Shown one piece after another: positions 1 through 9,134 of a stretch of DNA of 64,000 bases. Both the position numbers and the translations under genes were made by a program. The DNA comes from Marinicella meishanensis. GTDB taxonomy: Bacteria; Pseudomonadota; Gammaproteobacteria; Xanthomonadales; Marinicellaceae. Numbering within the stretch: position 1 is the stretch's first letter; each line of letters begins with the position of its first letter. The stretch spans positions 62,001 to 126,000 of the forward strand of contig NZ_JAIOUV010000002.1 in NCBI RefSeq assembly GCF_019931145.1, in the 5' to 3' direction. The notes under the pieces were generated by a model. It did no database searches, was not told the origin of the DNA, and saw only the letters and a program-made list of their open reading frames with translations.

Positions 1-16
1 ATACCGACAAAAAGTC

Positions 17-1435
17 TTACAGTGAAACCACTCGACCTTTGTGTACGAACAGACCAGCGTATTGTGCCAACAAGCCAGGACCGGCTGCACCGTTGGTGAA
101 CTGTTGAGCAGCGAAACCAGCAACTGGCAAACCAGCGTAGTCAGCACCCAACAGAGCGTTGGTCACGTAAGGGATACCTGAGTCTTCGATGAAGGCCATG
201 TCAGCCCAACCGTTTTGAGTAACCGCAGTAGTCGGAGTGGTTACAGTAACCAGGTTGTCAGAACCCATGATTGAAGATTCAGCACCAGCTACACCACCAG
301 GCAGGATGAACTCAACAACGTTAACCTCTTTACACAGAGCTGGGTTGGTACCAACTGGAGGACGTGGAGAGATCGAACCGTTGTTAACAACTTGGCTTTG
401 CTCTTCACGGTCAAACATGATCAAAGTGAAGTCATGACAAGAGTTAACACCGTCCCATGGGTTTACGAAAGGAGCCACAACAGGAACTTGGTTCACGTGG
501 AAACGTTTGGTTGGGAAAGTAACAACCCACTCAGACTTACCAGCAATGAACTCGTCCAAAGCGTACTCATTGTAAACGTTTTGACGGGTGAACAAACCAG
601 ATACGGCTTCAGCACCAGTACCGAAAGTAGAAGGAGCAGCGAAGCCTTCGTTGAAGACCACGATGTCAATGTCACCTTCGTTCAAAGAAGGCAGCAAAGA
701 ACCTGGCTCTGTGTGAGAACCAGCAGCGTTTCTCCAGAAACGATCGATGGCGATCGCGTCATAAGTCATGGCCAAACCTTCGCTTACGTTAACGATAGAA
801 GCAGAACCAAACAGACCACCAGTTACCACGTCTTCGTCAGCGGTGTTGTAGATGGTGTTGTCGTCCCAATCAGCTTCGATGGCAGCACAGTTACCTGGTG
901 TGCCAGTGTTACCGTGGTCAGCCCAACCGATGGTAGGACCATTGAAGGTAGCCATTTCTAAAATCTCAAAGTGACCGTCAGTCGCACGACGCATGCTGGT
1001 GTTACCGGCGATTACCGCAGGAACGTCAGCATCGATGGTGAATGACAAGAACTCTTGACCGGCTTTGTTCAAGAAAGGAGCACAAGAAGTGTCACCAGTA
1101 GAGTGAGACGCAGAAGGCTCACCAACGTGACCAGCCAAAGTAGAAGTGGTCGGGGTCAAAGCACCTACCCATACGTCGTATGCAGACAGGTAAACGTTAA
1201 AGTCAAGTACCTCTAAGGTGTTTTCACCTTCCAAGAAACGAACTTTAACCGCTTTGGTCTCGGCAGTGGTGTTAACCACTGAGTACAAGGTGTTCAGATC
1301 GTTATTAACAGAATAATAAGGATAGATCAACACTTGACCAGTACCTTCCGGGTTGATGTACTGTTGCGCATTTGCCATGCCCGCGACACCCGCGATACCA
1401 GCAGCAACAGCCATAGTTAGTTTATTTTTTTTCAT
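17..1435 (-). CDS. Abundant exported protein of unknown function
   Basis: A 472-residue protein with a clear signal peptide (about residues 1-24, cleavage after ANA, mature N-terminus QQYINPEG). The ATG at 1435 was chosen because GGAG lies 6 nt upstream; an in-frame TTG at 1447 is less likely. The mature part is rich in Gly, Ala, Thr, Asn and Asp, has two or three Cys-containing stretches, no membrane segment and no catalytic motif I recognise. Codon choice is heavily biased to GGT, GTT, GCT, CGT and AAC, unlike neighbouring genes, which suggests very high expression. The product is probably periplasmic, secreted or surface-associated, possibly a surface-layer-like protein, but that is inference. 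The tail does not show the DLIFA-type ending seen on other exported proteins here. The terminator would lie beyond the window. Confidence 0.8.
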   Translation of the reverse strand: MKKNKLTMAVAAGIAGVAGMANAQQYINPEGTGQVLIYPYYSVNNDLNTLYSVVNTTAETKAVKVRFLEGENTLEVLDFNVYLSAYDVWVGALTPTTSTLAGHVGEPSASHSTGDTSCAPFLNKAGQEFLSFTIDADVPAVIAGNTSMRRATDGHFEILEMATFNGPTIGWADHGNTGTPGNCAAIEADWDDNTIYNTADEDVVTGGLFGSASIVNVSEGLAMTYDAIAIDRFWRNAAGSHTEPGSLLPSLNEGDIDIVVFNEGFAAPSTFGTGAEAVSGLFTRQNVYNEYALDEFIAGKSEWVVTFPTKRFHVNQVPVVAPFVNPWDGVNSCHDFTLIMFDREEQSQVVNNGSISPRPPVGTNPALCKEVNVVEFILPGGVAGAESSIMGSDNLVTVTTPTTAVTQNGWADMAFIEDSGIPYVTNALLGADYAGLPVAGFAAQQFTNGAAGPGLLAQYAGLFVHKGRVVSL

Positions 1436-1603
1436 TTCTAACTCCAAATTTAATAAAAATATCAGGGCTATTTTAAAATATCCCCGCTCATATGAACGAA
1501 GCTATACAAGATAGCAAAGTGAATGATAATTTATCTGTGCGGCAGAAACAAGCACTTTTTCTGATTTTTTGGTCATTCAAAGCCCCAGTTTTCGGGCCTC
1601 AAA

Positions 1604-2014
1604 TCATTGGCTCTTGGGCACAAAACGCCAACCGTCGTCCTGCTTAATCCAATTTTCCAAAACTTCGGTTTGCACCTCCATTCCACCCAATGATCGTTGC
1701 GTGAAATTGTAGCTGTAATCGATTTTCACCTTGACCTCACAAACGTTTTCATCGGCACATTCTGAGCCGATGAATGCGGCCTGGGTCCAGCGCAAATTGA
1801 TTTTGGCGGTCAAGATTCTGAGTTTGAACGCCTCGATGCTTTCGGTTTCTTGGTAACCGGGTGAAAAATAGGCATAAGCCGTGTCAAAATCGTCTTCGAT
1901 GATGGCGGCCCAACGCTTGTTGACACTGGTGGCCAAATCTTCGCTTTGCTGACAGCCGGTCAAGGCCAAGAAAGCCACCGCAGACAGCAGGGCTAGACGG
2001 AATTTATTCTTCAT
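1604..2014 (-). CDS. Small lipoprotein coupled to gspD
   Basis: A 136-residue lipoprotein with lipobox LTGC (Cys21), then a compact domain resembling small NTF2-like/DUF4440-type folds (Trp-rich, ending in DDGWRFVP). The ATG at 2014 lies 11 bases inside the end of gspD, so translation is probably coupled to the secretin; a longer reading from 2095 would bury the lipobox and is rejected. It is the last gene of the T2SS operon. A role in secretin assembly or as an accessory factor is suggested only by position, because the secretin is itself a lipoprotein and may not need a pilotin. Two cysteines in the mature domain (CADENVC) could form a disulfide. Function unknown. Confidence 0.75.
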   Translation of the reverse strand: MKNKFRLALLSAVAFLALTGCQQSEDLATSVNKRWAAIIEDDFDTAYAYFSPGYQETESIEAFKLRILTAKINLRWTQAAFIGSECADENVCEVKVKIDYSYNFTQRSLGGMEVQTEVLENWIKQDDGWRFVPKSQ

Positions 2015-4193
2015 GGTCTGTGTTTTCCTTGTTATTGGTTTGTTCTGATGCGTCATCGCGGTCCTCTTGGTTGATCCGAATGGGTTGTAGGCCACGGAAT
2101 TTCTTGGCGTATTCTTTGGTCACCCGTCTGGCTTGTTCTGGGTTTTCCACCACTGTGGGGGTGATCAACAACATCAACTCGGTGCGTTTGGACAGTTTGC
2201 TTTTGGAGCCAAAAGCATTGCCAATCACCGGGATGCGGCTCAACAAAGGAAAACCGGAACGGGAATAGGTGTCTGTTTCACTGATCAATCCGCCCATGAC
2301 AATGGTGTTGCCACTTTGGACCGCAATTTCTGTGACCAAAGCACGGGTTGAAATGGGTGGTGTACCCCCTTCTGTACTGGGATCACCGGGTGCACTGACG
2401 TCTTGACTGACTTCCATATAAACCAGCCCGCCCGGATTAACCCGTGGGGTGATGTCTACCTGCACACCGGTTTGGATGAAGCGGGTGCTGGAAATGGTGC
2501 CGTTGTTGACGGTGCCACCGTTGTTGATGGAGCCCACATTGGTGATGGGGATCTGATCGCCCACATTGATGGTGGCGTTTTTGTTGTTCAGCACCAGCAT
2601 GGATGGGCTGGACAACAAGGCCACCCGGCCTTCTTTCTCCAAAGCCGTCAACCGGGCTTGGGCATTGGTCCCCAAAAAACTGTAGGCGATGCCACCGCTG
2701 TTGATGCGCGCACCTTCGGTTTGAAAATTGTATGGGACGCTGCTTTTCGGTTCAGGCAACACCGTGCTGCCGTCTCCATCAATGGGGTCCGAACCATCAC
2801 CGAACAACAGATCCATGCCATACGAGATGGAGTCATCCAGAGTCACTTCAATGATTTTGAGTTCCACCAACACTTGCAGGGGCTCAATGTCCAGACGCTG
2901 GATGGCCGACAGAATTTTTTCATAATCCACCACCCCGGCTTTGATCAACAGTTGGTTGGATTCTTCAATCGCCGAAATGAAAATGTCATTGATGCCAGAA
3001 CCAGAACTGTTGTTGGTGGTGCGGCGCCGATTGGTGTTGGCGTTGTTCGCCCCGCTGGAACTGACTTCTTTGCCTTGGGCGCCGGGAGCCACGTTGCCGG
3101 CACTGGCTTTGCGCGAAGAGGCGCTGCCGCCACTGCCGCCAAACACGTCATTCAAATAGGCCGCCAAATCATCGGCCTTGATGTTTTTCACACTGTAAAC
3201 ATACAGGTTAGAGGCGCCATCGGCATCGGCCCGATCCAAACGTTCGATCCAAGTCTTGGCTTGGCGCAAATATTCTTGTTGAGGGGTGATGACCATCACG
3301 GCATTCAACCGCTCCAAAGGCAAAAATCGAAACATGCCGGCCAATGGATTATCTGCCCCTTCACCAAACAAGGCTTCCAGCTCAGCCAGAATGTCGGTGG
3401 ATTCAACCTGCTTCAGGTAAAAAATACCGGTGGACATACCGGACAACCAATCCACGTCAAAAATTTCGATGGTCTCCAGGTAATTACTCAACTCGCTGTT
3501 ATTACCCGACAAAAAGAGGATGTTGCGCGCGTTATCGGCTTTAACCACGGCCCCGTCTTTGGCATAGGGTTCCAGGATTTTCTCCATTTCAGTCGGCGAC
3601 ACATAGGTCAATGGCACCGCCAACACCTGATAGCCACCCCCTTGCTTGACCCGGTTTAACTTGGGCGTTAACAAACCCTTGATCGCCTGATTCTCTGGCA
3701 ACACATGGTAGCGGTCTTCCACCATCACCAAGGCGGCGTTGTTCCAACTCAACATCATTTCCAGAATCGGAATGATTTGTTGTTTGGACACCGGTTTGGC
3801 GGTGGCAAAGGTCACTTTGCCGCTGACACCGGGCGCTATCACGTAGTTTTCTTTCAGCACTTCACCCAAAATGAAATGCACCACGGCCTGTAATGACTCC
3901 CCTTCAAAATTGAAAGTCACCTCACCTTGGGCCGAAACCACCGCGCGGTCTCGAGAAGCGGCCTCATAATTGATGAATTCGCCGGTGCCGGGATACAGGT
4001 CCTCAGTCAATCTGCTGCGATCCACGTCTTCGCCGGTTTTGAACACCTCACCTGAATAGACGGTAGACTCCACCCCCCGCAGGTAATCTGAATTGTCCAA
4101 TTCCTGACTCAGGTCTTTGGGCTGCGTCACACAACCGTTCAACAGTAAGGCAAACACGCCTGCAATTCCTGTGATATTAATTATTCTCTTCAT
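2004..4193 (-). CDS. gspD: T2SS outer membrane secretin GspD (XpsD type, lipoprotein)
   Basis: A 729-residue secretin forming the outer membrane channel of the type II secretion system. The N-terminus is a lipoprotein signal with lipobox LNGC (Cys21), as in Xanthomonas XpsD. N0/N1/N2/N3 periplasmic domains occupy roughly residues 90-440, with a low-complexity Gly/Ser/Asn insert inside N3 (about 350-400). The C-terminal secretin domain (about 440-690) carries the typical stretches around VALLSSPSMLVLNN, VGDQIPI and GNTIVMGGLI, and ends in an acidic tail. The start overlaps the gspN stop as ATGA. It is the penultimate gene of the operon, the xps position rather than the E. coli gspC-D position. 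Confidence 0.95.
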   Translation of the reverse strand: MKRIINITGIAGVFALLLNGCVTQPKDLSQELDNSDYLRGVESTVYSGEVFKTGEDVDRSRLTEDLYPGTGEFINYEAASRDRAVVSAQGEVTFNFEGESLQAVVHFILGEVLKENYVIAPGVSGKVTFATAKPVSKQQIIPILEMMLSWNNAALVMVEDRYHVLPENQAIKGLLTPKLNRVKQGGGYQVLAVPLTYVSPTEMEKILEPYAKDGAVVKADNARNILFLSGNNSELSNYLETIEIFDVDWLSGMSTGIFYLKQVESTDILAELEALFGEGADNPLAGMFRFLPLERLNAVMVITPQQEYLRQAKTWIERLDRADADGASNLYVYSVKNIKADDLAAYLNDVFGGSGGSASSRKASAGNVAPGAQGKEVSSSGANNANTNRRRTTNNSSGSGINDIFISAIEESNQLLIKAGVVDYEKILSAIQRLDIEPLQVLVELKIIEVTLDDSISYGMDLLFGDGSDPIDGDGSTVLPEPKSSVPYNFQTEGARINSGGIAYSFLGTNAQARLTALEKEGRVALLSSPSMLVLNNKNATINVGDQIPITNVGSINNGGTVNNGTISSTRFIQTGVQVDITPRVNPGGLVYMEVSQDVSAPGDPSTEGGTPPISTRALVTEIAVQSGNTIVMGGLISETDTYSRSGFPLLSRIPVIGNAFGSKSKLSKRTELMLLITPTVVENPEQARRVTKEYAKKFRGLQPIRINQEDRDDASEQTNNKENTDHEE

Positions 4194-4903
4194 TCTTTCT
4201 TTCCTTTGGCAGCATTGGCCCTCATTTGCGCCCGACGTTCAGCAATTTTTCGTCGGATTTCTTCGGCACTGTTTTTCTGTGCTTCTTTGTCATCGGCACC
4301 ATCTTTGTTTTTGTTTCTGTTGTTCTTATTGCGGTTGTTTCGTTTCCGATCACGGGTGATGGCTTTGTTGCCACCTCCGGCCAATTGACCACTGAACACT
4401 TCCAACTCCAACTCGACCGGCTCTTCGCCATCGGCCACAAAAGTCACAGCCCGCGGTTTGATCTGATTAACCACCCACAAACCCTGGTCACCAGGCAAAG
4501 GCATGCCTTGTTTCAGGGTCACCCGTTCGCGACTGAGTTCATCGTAGACCATGGCATAACTGTTTTCATCGGTGATGATGATGCTGGTCACTTTGGCTTT
4601 CAGGGGTTCAGCTTCGACCGGATCAGTGGTTGGGTCTACAACCGGATCTTCAGGTGGTGGTACAAAAGGGGTTCGGTCATCACTGAACAAAGGGGCATCG
4701 GTGATTTGCACCACCATTTTGTCACTGACTTTGACCAGATTGTCTTCCTCAGCCACCTCCAATTGGGTCAAGGTAGACGGATCAAACGGTTCCGGCTCCA
4801 TCGAATCGGTGCCACGGCCCCAGCCGAACAGCTGCAGTGCCGCCAACAACATCAGCACACCTATGAAGACCAGCAGGCCATTGGCAAACACGTTATTTTT
4901 CAT
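4190..4903 (-). CDS. gspN: T2SS inner membrane protein GspC/XpsN-like
   Basis: A 237-residue bitopic protein: one N-terminal membrane helix (about 8-27), a linker with the motif PLFSDDRTPF (71-80) typical of XpsN/GspN proteins, a proline-rich spacer, and a homology-region-like beta domain (about 100-158) of the kind that binds the secretin N0 domain. It most likely links the GspL-GspM inner membrane platform to the secretin, as XpsN does. The C-terminus (about 180-237) is an odd lysine/asparagine/arginine-rich tail, strongly basic and probably disordered. It starts 11 bases before the gspM stop and overlaps gspD by ATGA. No separate gspC is present in the operon. Confidence 0.8.
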   Translation of the reverse strand: MKNNVFANGLLVFIGVLMLLAALQLFGWGRGTDSMEPEPFDPSTLTQLEVAEEDNLVKVSDKMVVQITDAPLFSDDRTPFVPPPEDPVVDPTTDPVEAEPLKAKVTSIIITDENSYAMVYDELSRERVTLKQGMPLPGDQGLWVVNQIKPRAVTFVADGEEPVELELEVFSGQLAGGGNKAITRDRKRNNRNKNNRNKNKDGADDKEAQKNSAEEIRRKIAERRAQMRANAAKGKKE

Positions 4904-5507
4904 CGTCTTTTTCGATCGGATTCTTTAAAAACGCAAACAAATCAAAGCGGATTTCCAGGTTTTCCGGCGCTGAGGGTTGATTGGCATTTTTTCTGTAGCG
5001 GTTCACATTACGTGACTCAACACGCAAATCAGTGACAAACAATGAAGGGGTGTTTTCTTCAATCAATTCAAGTATTTTGACAAAGATTTCGTATTGGCAG
5101 CGCATTCTAACACGCAATATTATTTTTTCAAATTGCTCGGGTTCGCGGTCCTGAGTGGGCGACTGGCTGATGATTTGACAGGCAGCGGTTTCATCGGTTT
5201 GTTGATTGACGATGTTTTTAAAGATCGAAGTGATCTCGGCATTGCCCAGGTTTTTTGAATCGGCCTGTAGAAATTCATTGTTGGAACCCACCGCCGCTTT
5301 AACGTCTTGCAACAATTTTCGCAATTCCGGCGTTTTGGCCGCTTCATTGATGTACTGCTGTCGGGAATCATTGAGCATCACAATTTCTTCGTTTTTTTCC
5401 GCATGGGCCACAAAGAACCAGTGGAAAAACAAAAAGTAAATGGTGGTCAACATCAGCAACAGCACCAGCAGGGCCGCCCAGCGACTGACGCGTGGATCAA
5501 GATTCAT
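4893..5507 (-). CDS. gspM: T2SS inner membrane protein GspM (XpsM type)
   Basis: A 204-residue bitopic protein with a membrane helix at about residues 10-30 (WAALLVLLLMLTTIYFLFF), a coiled-coil stretch and a small ferredoxin-like periplasmic domain. It matches the T2SSM_II/XpsM type by size and position. GAGGAGG lies 6 nt before the ATG at 5507, so this start is preferred over an ATG at 5525 that precedes that ribosome site. The gene overlaps the gspL end by 11 bases. GspM partners GspL in the inner membrane platform. Confidence 0.85.
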   Translation of the reverse strand: MNLDPRVSRWAALLVLLLMLTTIYFLFFHWFFVAHAEKNEEIVMLNDSRQQYINEAAKTPELRKLLQDVKAAVGSNNEFLQADSKNLGNAEITSIFKNIVNQQTDETAACQIISQSPTQDREPEQFEKIILRVRMRCQYEIFVKILELIEENTPSLFVTDLRVESRNVNRYRKNANQPSAPENLEIRFDLFAFLKNPIEKDDEK

Positions 5508-6648
5508 TGCCAGCCTCCTCGGCATCGGCCGGTTTGAAGTCCGAACGGATGGTGAATTTTTCTTTGCCGGTGCGGGGGTTTTGCGTCACATTACCTATGA
5601 TCGCCGGCTCATACCACAGCGCCGATTGGTTCAAAATGGGGATCAAGGCATTGGCATTGACCGACTCACCGACCACTTCCAATCGTTCGTTGTCAATCAT
5701 CACCCGGGTCAAAAAGGTATTCATCGGGACTTTTTGGGTCAACTCACTGAACATCAACAACCGGGATGGGGTGTTCTTTTTCAGGTTGCCCAGAAAGTTG
5801 GCCGCCTGGATGGATTCATTCAGTTGGTTCTCAATCAGCTTGGCGCGGCGGGCATCTTTGCGCAACTCTGTCACTTGGGCTTCCAAAGATTCGATTTTGG
5901 CTTGTTTGTTTTCCAGTGATGAAAACATCACAAACCACAACAAAGCAATGGCCACAGCCGACAAGCCAGCATTCCATTTGATCTGGGTCCAGTCTTTTTT
6001 CTTGCGCACTTCTTTGGGCAACAAGTTTACACCCATGGCTTGGGGTTGCTGGGCATCACCGCAGTTGACATCGATGCCAGACAATTGCACGCCTTTGGCT
6101 TCAAACAAGGACACCAAAGTATTCAGCTCGTCTTGTTTGATGGCGGTTAAGGTCACGGGGAATTTTTCACTGCCCTCAACCACTTCGCCTTTGTCGCAAG
6201 AAAACACCACTTCATCGGCTTTGAATGGGATGTACTTATCCAATTCGAATTGCAGCACCGACTCCACCTCGTTGTACACCGCCACGGGCAAGGCCACTTC
6301 CCGAATCAGCACTTTGGCTTCGGGCAACAAACAGGTGACTTCTGTGGTTTGCTCGGCGGTGCCCAAATAGTGATTCAACTGATGCCACCATTCTTTGTCG
6401 GCCACCGTGTCGTCGCAGGTCAAGGTCGACATTTCATGGCCTTCTTGTTGCCACAGTTGGACCGCGTCATCACCGGCCTCGGCATCGGTCACAAACACCG
6501 ACAAAGAACGGGGAAACAACTTGGCTTGATACTGGCTGGGTACCATGGCTTTCATTTCGGTGGTCCACCATACCATGAAGGCATGGATGCTGGACTGTTG
6601 GTACCACTGCGATAAGGGTTCGGTTATTTTTTCAATGTATGTTGTCAT
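5497..6648 (-). CDS. gspL: T2SS platform protein GspL (XpsL type, PilM/PilN-like)
   Basis: A 383-residue protein with an N-terminal actin-like cytoplasmic domain (about 1-225), a single membrane helix (about 230-248), a coiled coil (about 250-290) and a C-terminal PilN/ferredoxin-like periplasmic domain. GspL recruits the ATPase GspE to the membrane and pairs with GspM. The start overlaps the gspK stop by four bases. The N-terminal extension before the recognisable LFPRSLSVFV strand is about 40 residues. Confidence 0.88.
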   Translation of the reverse strand: MTTYIEKITEPLSQWYQQSSIHAFMVWWTTEMKAMVPSQYQAKLFPRSLSVFVTDAEAGDDAVQLWQQEGHEMSTLTCDDTVADKEWWHQLNHYLGTAEQTTEVTCLLPEAKVLIREVALPVAVYNEVESVLQFELDKYIPFKADEVVFSCDKGEVVEGSEKFPVTLTAIKQDELNTLVSLFEAKGVQLSGIDVNCGDAQQPQAMGVNLLPKEVRKKKDWTQIKWNAGLSAVAIALLWFVMFSSLENKQAKIESLEAQVTELRKDARRAKLIENQLNESIQAANFLGNLKKNTPSRLLMFSELTQKVPMNTFLTRVMIDNERLEVVGESVNANALIPILNQSALWYEPAIIGNVTQNPRTGKEKFTIRSDFKPADAEEAGNES

Positions 6649-7529
6649 TTGTGTTCGTTATCTCTCCAACGCACCACCCGAAACGGGCGTCCTTGTAAAT
6701 TACCACCCATCCTGATGGTGGCATCGATTTCAGCATATTGTTTGTTGGGCAAGGTGGCCTTACTGATGATGCTGAAAGTGGTTCCGCCGCCGCGAAACTG
6801 CCCATTATAGCCTTCGGCCAGGATCGGCAGCTGTCCATTGACATCTTCGATGCCATGACGTTCGGCAATGAACGCATCGGCCATTTCACCGGTGATGCCA
6901 TCGATTGACATCAGCACTTCTTTGGGGGCAAAAGCCAAATTGATGTTTTTGCGGCCTGAATAGACCGTCAATGCCGGTTGGATTTTTTGGTAGACCTCAT
7001 AATCAATACCCATCACCTGGATCAGTTCTGGCACCGTGTCAAACGGAGCGTCTTTGGCCCCATGGGGGTATCCGGCAGCGAAATAATCCGCGTCTTCGGC
7101 ACCGGCCAGTCTGATTTCTTCATCGGCATCTTTCCAATCCATGATTTTGTCCACCAGTCCAATGGCTTCATCGTATTCAATGCCCACTGAGGCAAACAAT
7201 CCCACCAAAAGTTCCTCGCCGGCCTGATTCAAATCAATTTTGCCTGATTCATCGGTGATCTTGATTTCAATGGAGGCACCGTCCAATTGAAACCGATGCA
7301 CCCGACCATCGGCAATCCAACGGGTTTCGGGGTCGGGGTTGCGCAATTCATAGACCGCTCGATTGAGACCAGCCTCGGCCAAAAACCGGGCTTGCGCCTC
7401 ATTGAACAGGATGCGCGATTGCAAACTTTCGGTGCGCGCTGACAAGGCAAAGCTGCCAGCAATGACGCTCATCAACAGCGTCACCCAAAGCACCAAGACC
7501 AAGGCAATTCCTTGTTGCCGCTTCATCAT
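6645..7529 (-). CDS. gspK: T2SS minor pseudopilin GspK
   Basis: A 294-residue minor pseudopilin with a type IV prepilin leader (MMKRQQG, cleavage before IALVLVLWV). As usual for GspK, the Glu at mature position 5 is absent. The large globular head is typical of this tip subunit and includes the acidic stretch DWKDADEEIRLAGAEDADY, a likely calcium-binding region. It caps the pseudopilus with GspI and GspJ. The start overlaps gspJ by ATGA. Confidence 0.93.
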   Translation of the reverse strand: MMKRQQGIALVLVLWVTLLMSVIAGSFALSARTESLQSRILFNEAQARFLAEAGLNRAVYELRNPDPETRWIADGRVHRFQLDGASIEIKITDESGKIDLNQAGEELLVGLFASVGIEYDEAIGLVDKIMDWKDADEEIRLAGAEDADYFAAGYPHGAKDAPFDTVPELIQVMGIDYEVYQKIQPALTVYSGRKNINLAFAPKEVLMSIDGITGEMADAFIAERHGIEDVNGQLPILAEGYNGQFRGGGTTFSIISKATLPNKQYAEIDATIRMGGNLQGRPFRVVRWRDNEHK

Positions 7530-8227
7530 TTGGTCTCACCGTTGTTGTCGCGGTTTTGCAACATGTTCAAGGTGCTGTTGCGCCTGCGCATGTTGGCACT
7601 GGAGCCATCCACTTGGATCGCCACTTGTAACAAGGGCCAGTCTTCTTTGGCTTCGGCCTGCATTTCCAGGTCCAACTGCACCAGCAGGGGCATGGCCACC
7701 GGGTTTTCCAATTCATTGACCCAATCGGTGGGCAAGCCTTCTTCATCCACTTCAATGAAGGCAAAGGCGCCATCCCGGATGTTTTCCAGCAGCACAATGG
7801 GTTCGGCTGAATCAAAGGCCGATTGCTCATCCTCGTCGTCGTAATTGCTCATCAATCCATGGGTGAATTGCAACAGCATGCCACCATCGGCGTTGACCAA
7901 TTCCAGTTTTTGGATGTGGGGACCACCCGAGCCGAGGTAGCCAGGCATTTGTCCTACATAGGTGATCGAACTGGCATCGCCCATGAATTTCAGAATTTGC
8001 CCATCATTTGATTCGGCCACCCCAATGCCCATGGCTCGGGACACCTGGTGTCGGATGATGCCTTGGATCACCCTCATTTCATTGATGGCGGTGATGCGTT
8101 TTTCACCTTTTTCAGCCGTGCGACGCCCGGCATCGATGCCCGAAAAAATCATCGCCATGATCATCGCCAACAAGGTGAACACCACGATGACCTCGATCAA
8201 GGTAAAACCCTGCTGTTGCCGCCTCAT
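7526..8227 (-). CDS. gspJ: T2SS minor pseudopilin GspJ
   Basis: A 233-residue minor pseudopilin with prepilin leader MRRQQQG and mature start FTLIEVIVVFTLL. The start at 8227 gives an ATGA overlap with gspI and a leader of normal length; a longer upstream reading is rejected. The hydrophobic N-terminal helix (about 8-30) is followed by a beta-rich head. It forms the tip complex with GspI and GspK. Confidence 0.93.
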   Translation of the reverse strand: MRRQQQGFTLIEVIVVFTLLAMIMAMIFSGIDAGRRTAEKGEKRITAINEMRVIQGIIRHQVSRAMGIGVAESNDGQILKFMGDASSITYVGQMPGYLGSGGPHIQKLELVNADGGMLLQFTHGLMSNYDDEDEQSAFDSAEPIVLLENIRDGAFAFIEVDEEGLPTDWVNELENPVAMPLLVQLDLEMQAEAKEDWPLLQVAIQVDGSSANMRRRNSTLNMLQNRDNNGETK

Positions 8228-8676
8228 CGGCCCACCTCTCTGGACTGGCTGTAATCCGCGGTCATCGCCCGCAAGGTCACAAAATCGGCACTGCGCCGTT
8301 GTCCGCGACCATCCAACCAACTCAAGGTCAGATTGACTTTGTACAGGTCAACCGGGGCAAAATCCATTTGCACATTGCCATCATAAGGCACCTCATAAGG
8401 CACTATCGACACGTTCCAATCAACCTCATCATCAAAGCTGCCTGACTCAGAACCTTCTTCAATGGGGATGATCAGGCCGACTTCATCCATTTTGCTCTGT
8501 GCCAACAGCGCAATCTTCGACCGCTCAGAAGATTTGATGGTGTTGGTGCTGGAATTCGACAAGACTTCCAAAATCACCATAAAGGTCATGGCCAAAATGG
8601 TGAAGGACGCAATCACTTCAATCAGGGTGAAACCCTGGTGACGCCTGCGGTTGTTTGGCATCGAGCGCCGGCTCAT
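8224..8676 (-). CDS. gspI: T2SS minor pseudopilin GspI
   Basis: A 150-residue minor pseudopilin with a slightly long basic leader ending RRRHQG and mature start FTLIEVIASFTIL. The start at 8676 forms ATGA with the gspH stop; a second ATG at 8661 would give a shorter leader and cannot be excluded. It is a component of the pseudopilus tip with GspJ and GspK. Confidence 0.9.
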   Translation of the reverse strand: MSRRSMPNNRRRHQGFTLIEVIASFTILAMTFMVILEVLSNSSTNTIKSSERSKIALLAQSKMDEVGLIIPIEEGSESGSFDDEVDWNVSIVPYEVPYDGNVQMDFAPVDLYKVNLTLSWLDGRGQRRSADFVTLRAMTADYSQSREVGR

Positions 8677-9119
8677 ACCTCGGTGTCCTTGAACAGCCTG
8701 ATTTCGCCGGTCAGCCAAGCCACATTGATGCGCCAAAAGCGTTCATCGTAAATCAAGGTCACCCGACCACCGGTGGAGGAGCCGTCTGAAAAGAACCGAA
8801 AACCGGCCTGCTCTTCACTCGGCACTTCAGAAGCCGCGGCATACACCTTCAACTCCATGCCCTCGGGCAACACCACTTTGGGTCGGCCTGGGGCCTGGTA
8901 TGATTTTTCCCGCACGTTGATGATCAAGCGTTGTTCTTGGTGTTTCACCACCGCTTGTGACCGGGTGTAGCGCAATGCCGCCACCAAGTCTTTACTGGCA
9001 CCCCGGATCTTGCTGGCTTTCAGGGAACCAGACATGTTGAAGGCCACGGTGCCTGCCAGCACGGCCAGCATCACCAGCACCACCAGCACTTCGATCAATG
9101 TGAAACCAGAACGGCGCAT
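8673..9119 (-). CDS. gspH: T2SS minor pseudopilin GspH
   Basis: A 148-residue minor pseudopilin with a very short leader (MRRSG) and mature start FTLIEVLVVLVML. The C-terminal head shows the GspH beta-sandwich pattern (ALRYTRSQAVV, FFSDGSSTGGRVTL). The ATG at 9119 is used; the preceding in-frame TTG adds one residue. There is a 15-base gap after gspG and no strong ribosome site, so it may depend on readthrough from gspG. Confidence 0.92.
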   Translation of the reverse strand: MRRSGFTLIEVLVVLVMLAVLAGTVAFNMSGSLKASKIRGASKDLVAALRYTRSQAVVKHQEQRLIINVREKSYQAPGRPKVVLPEGMELKVYAAASEVPSEEQAGFRFFSDGSSTGGRVTLIYDERFWRINVAWLTGEIRLFKDTEV

Positions 9120-9134
9120 CAAACAAGGGTTGGC

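Noticed and set aside
1560-1600. Possible terminator after the small lipoprotein gene (GCCC...GGGG on the minus strand)
   Set aside because: Only a 4-bp stem with a 3-base T run; too weak to list.
2403-3659. 418-codon plus-strand reading opposite gspD
   Set aside because: Antisense to the clearly real secretin gene; no motif or ribosome site.
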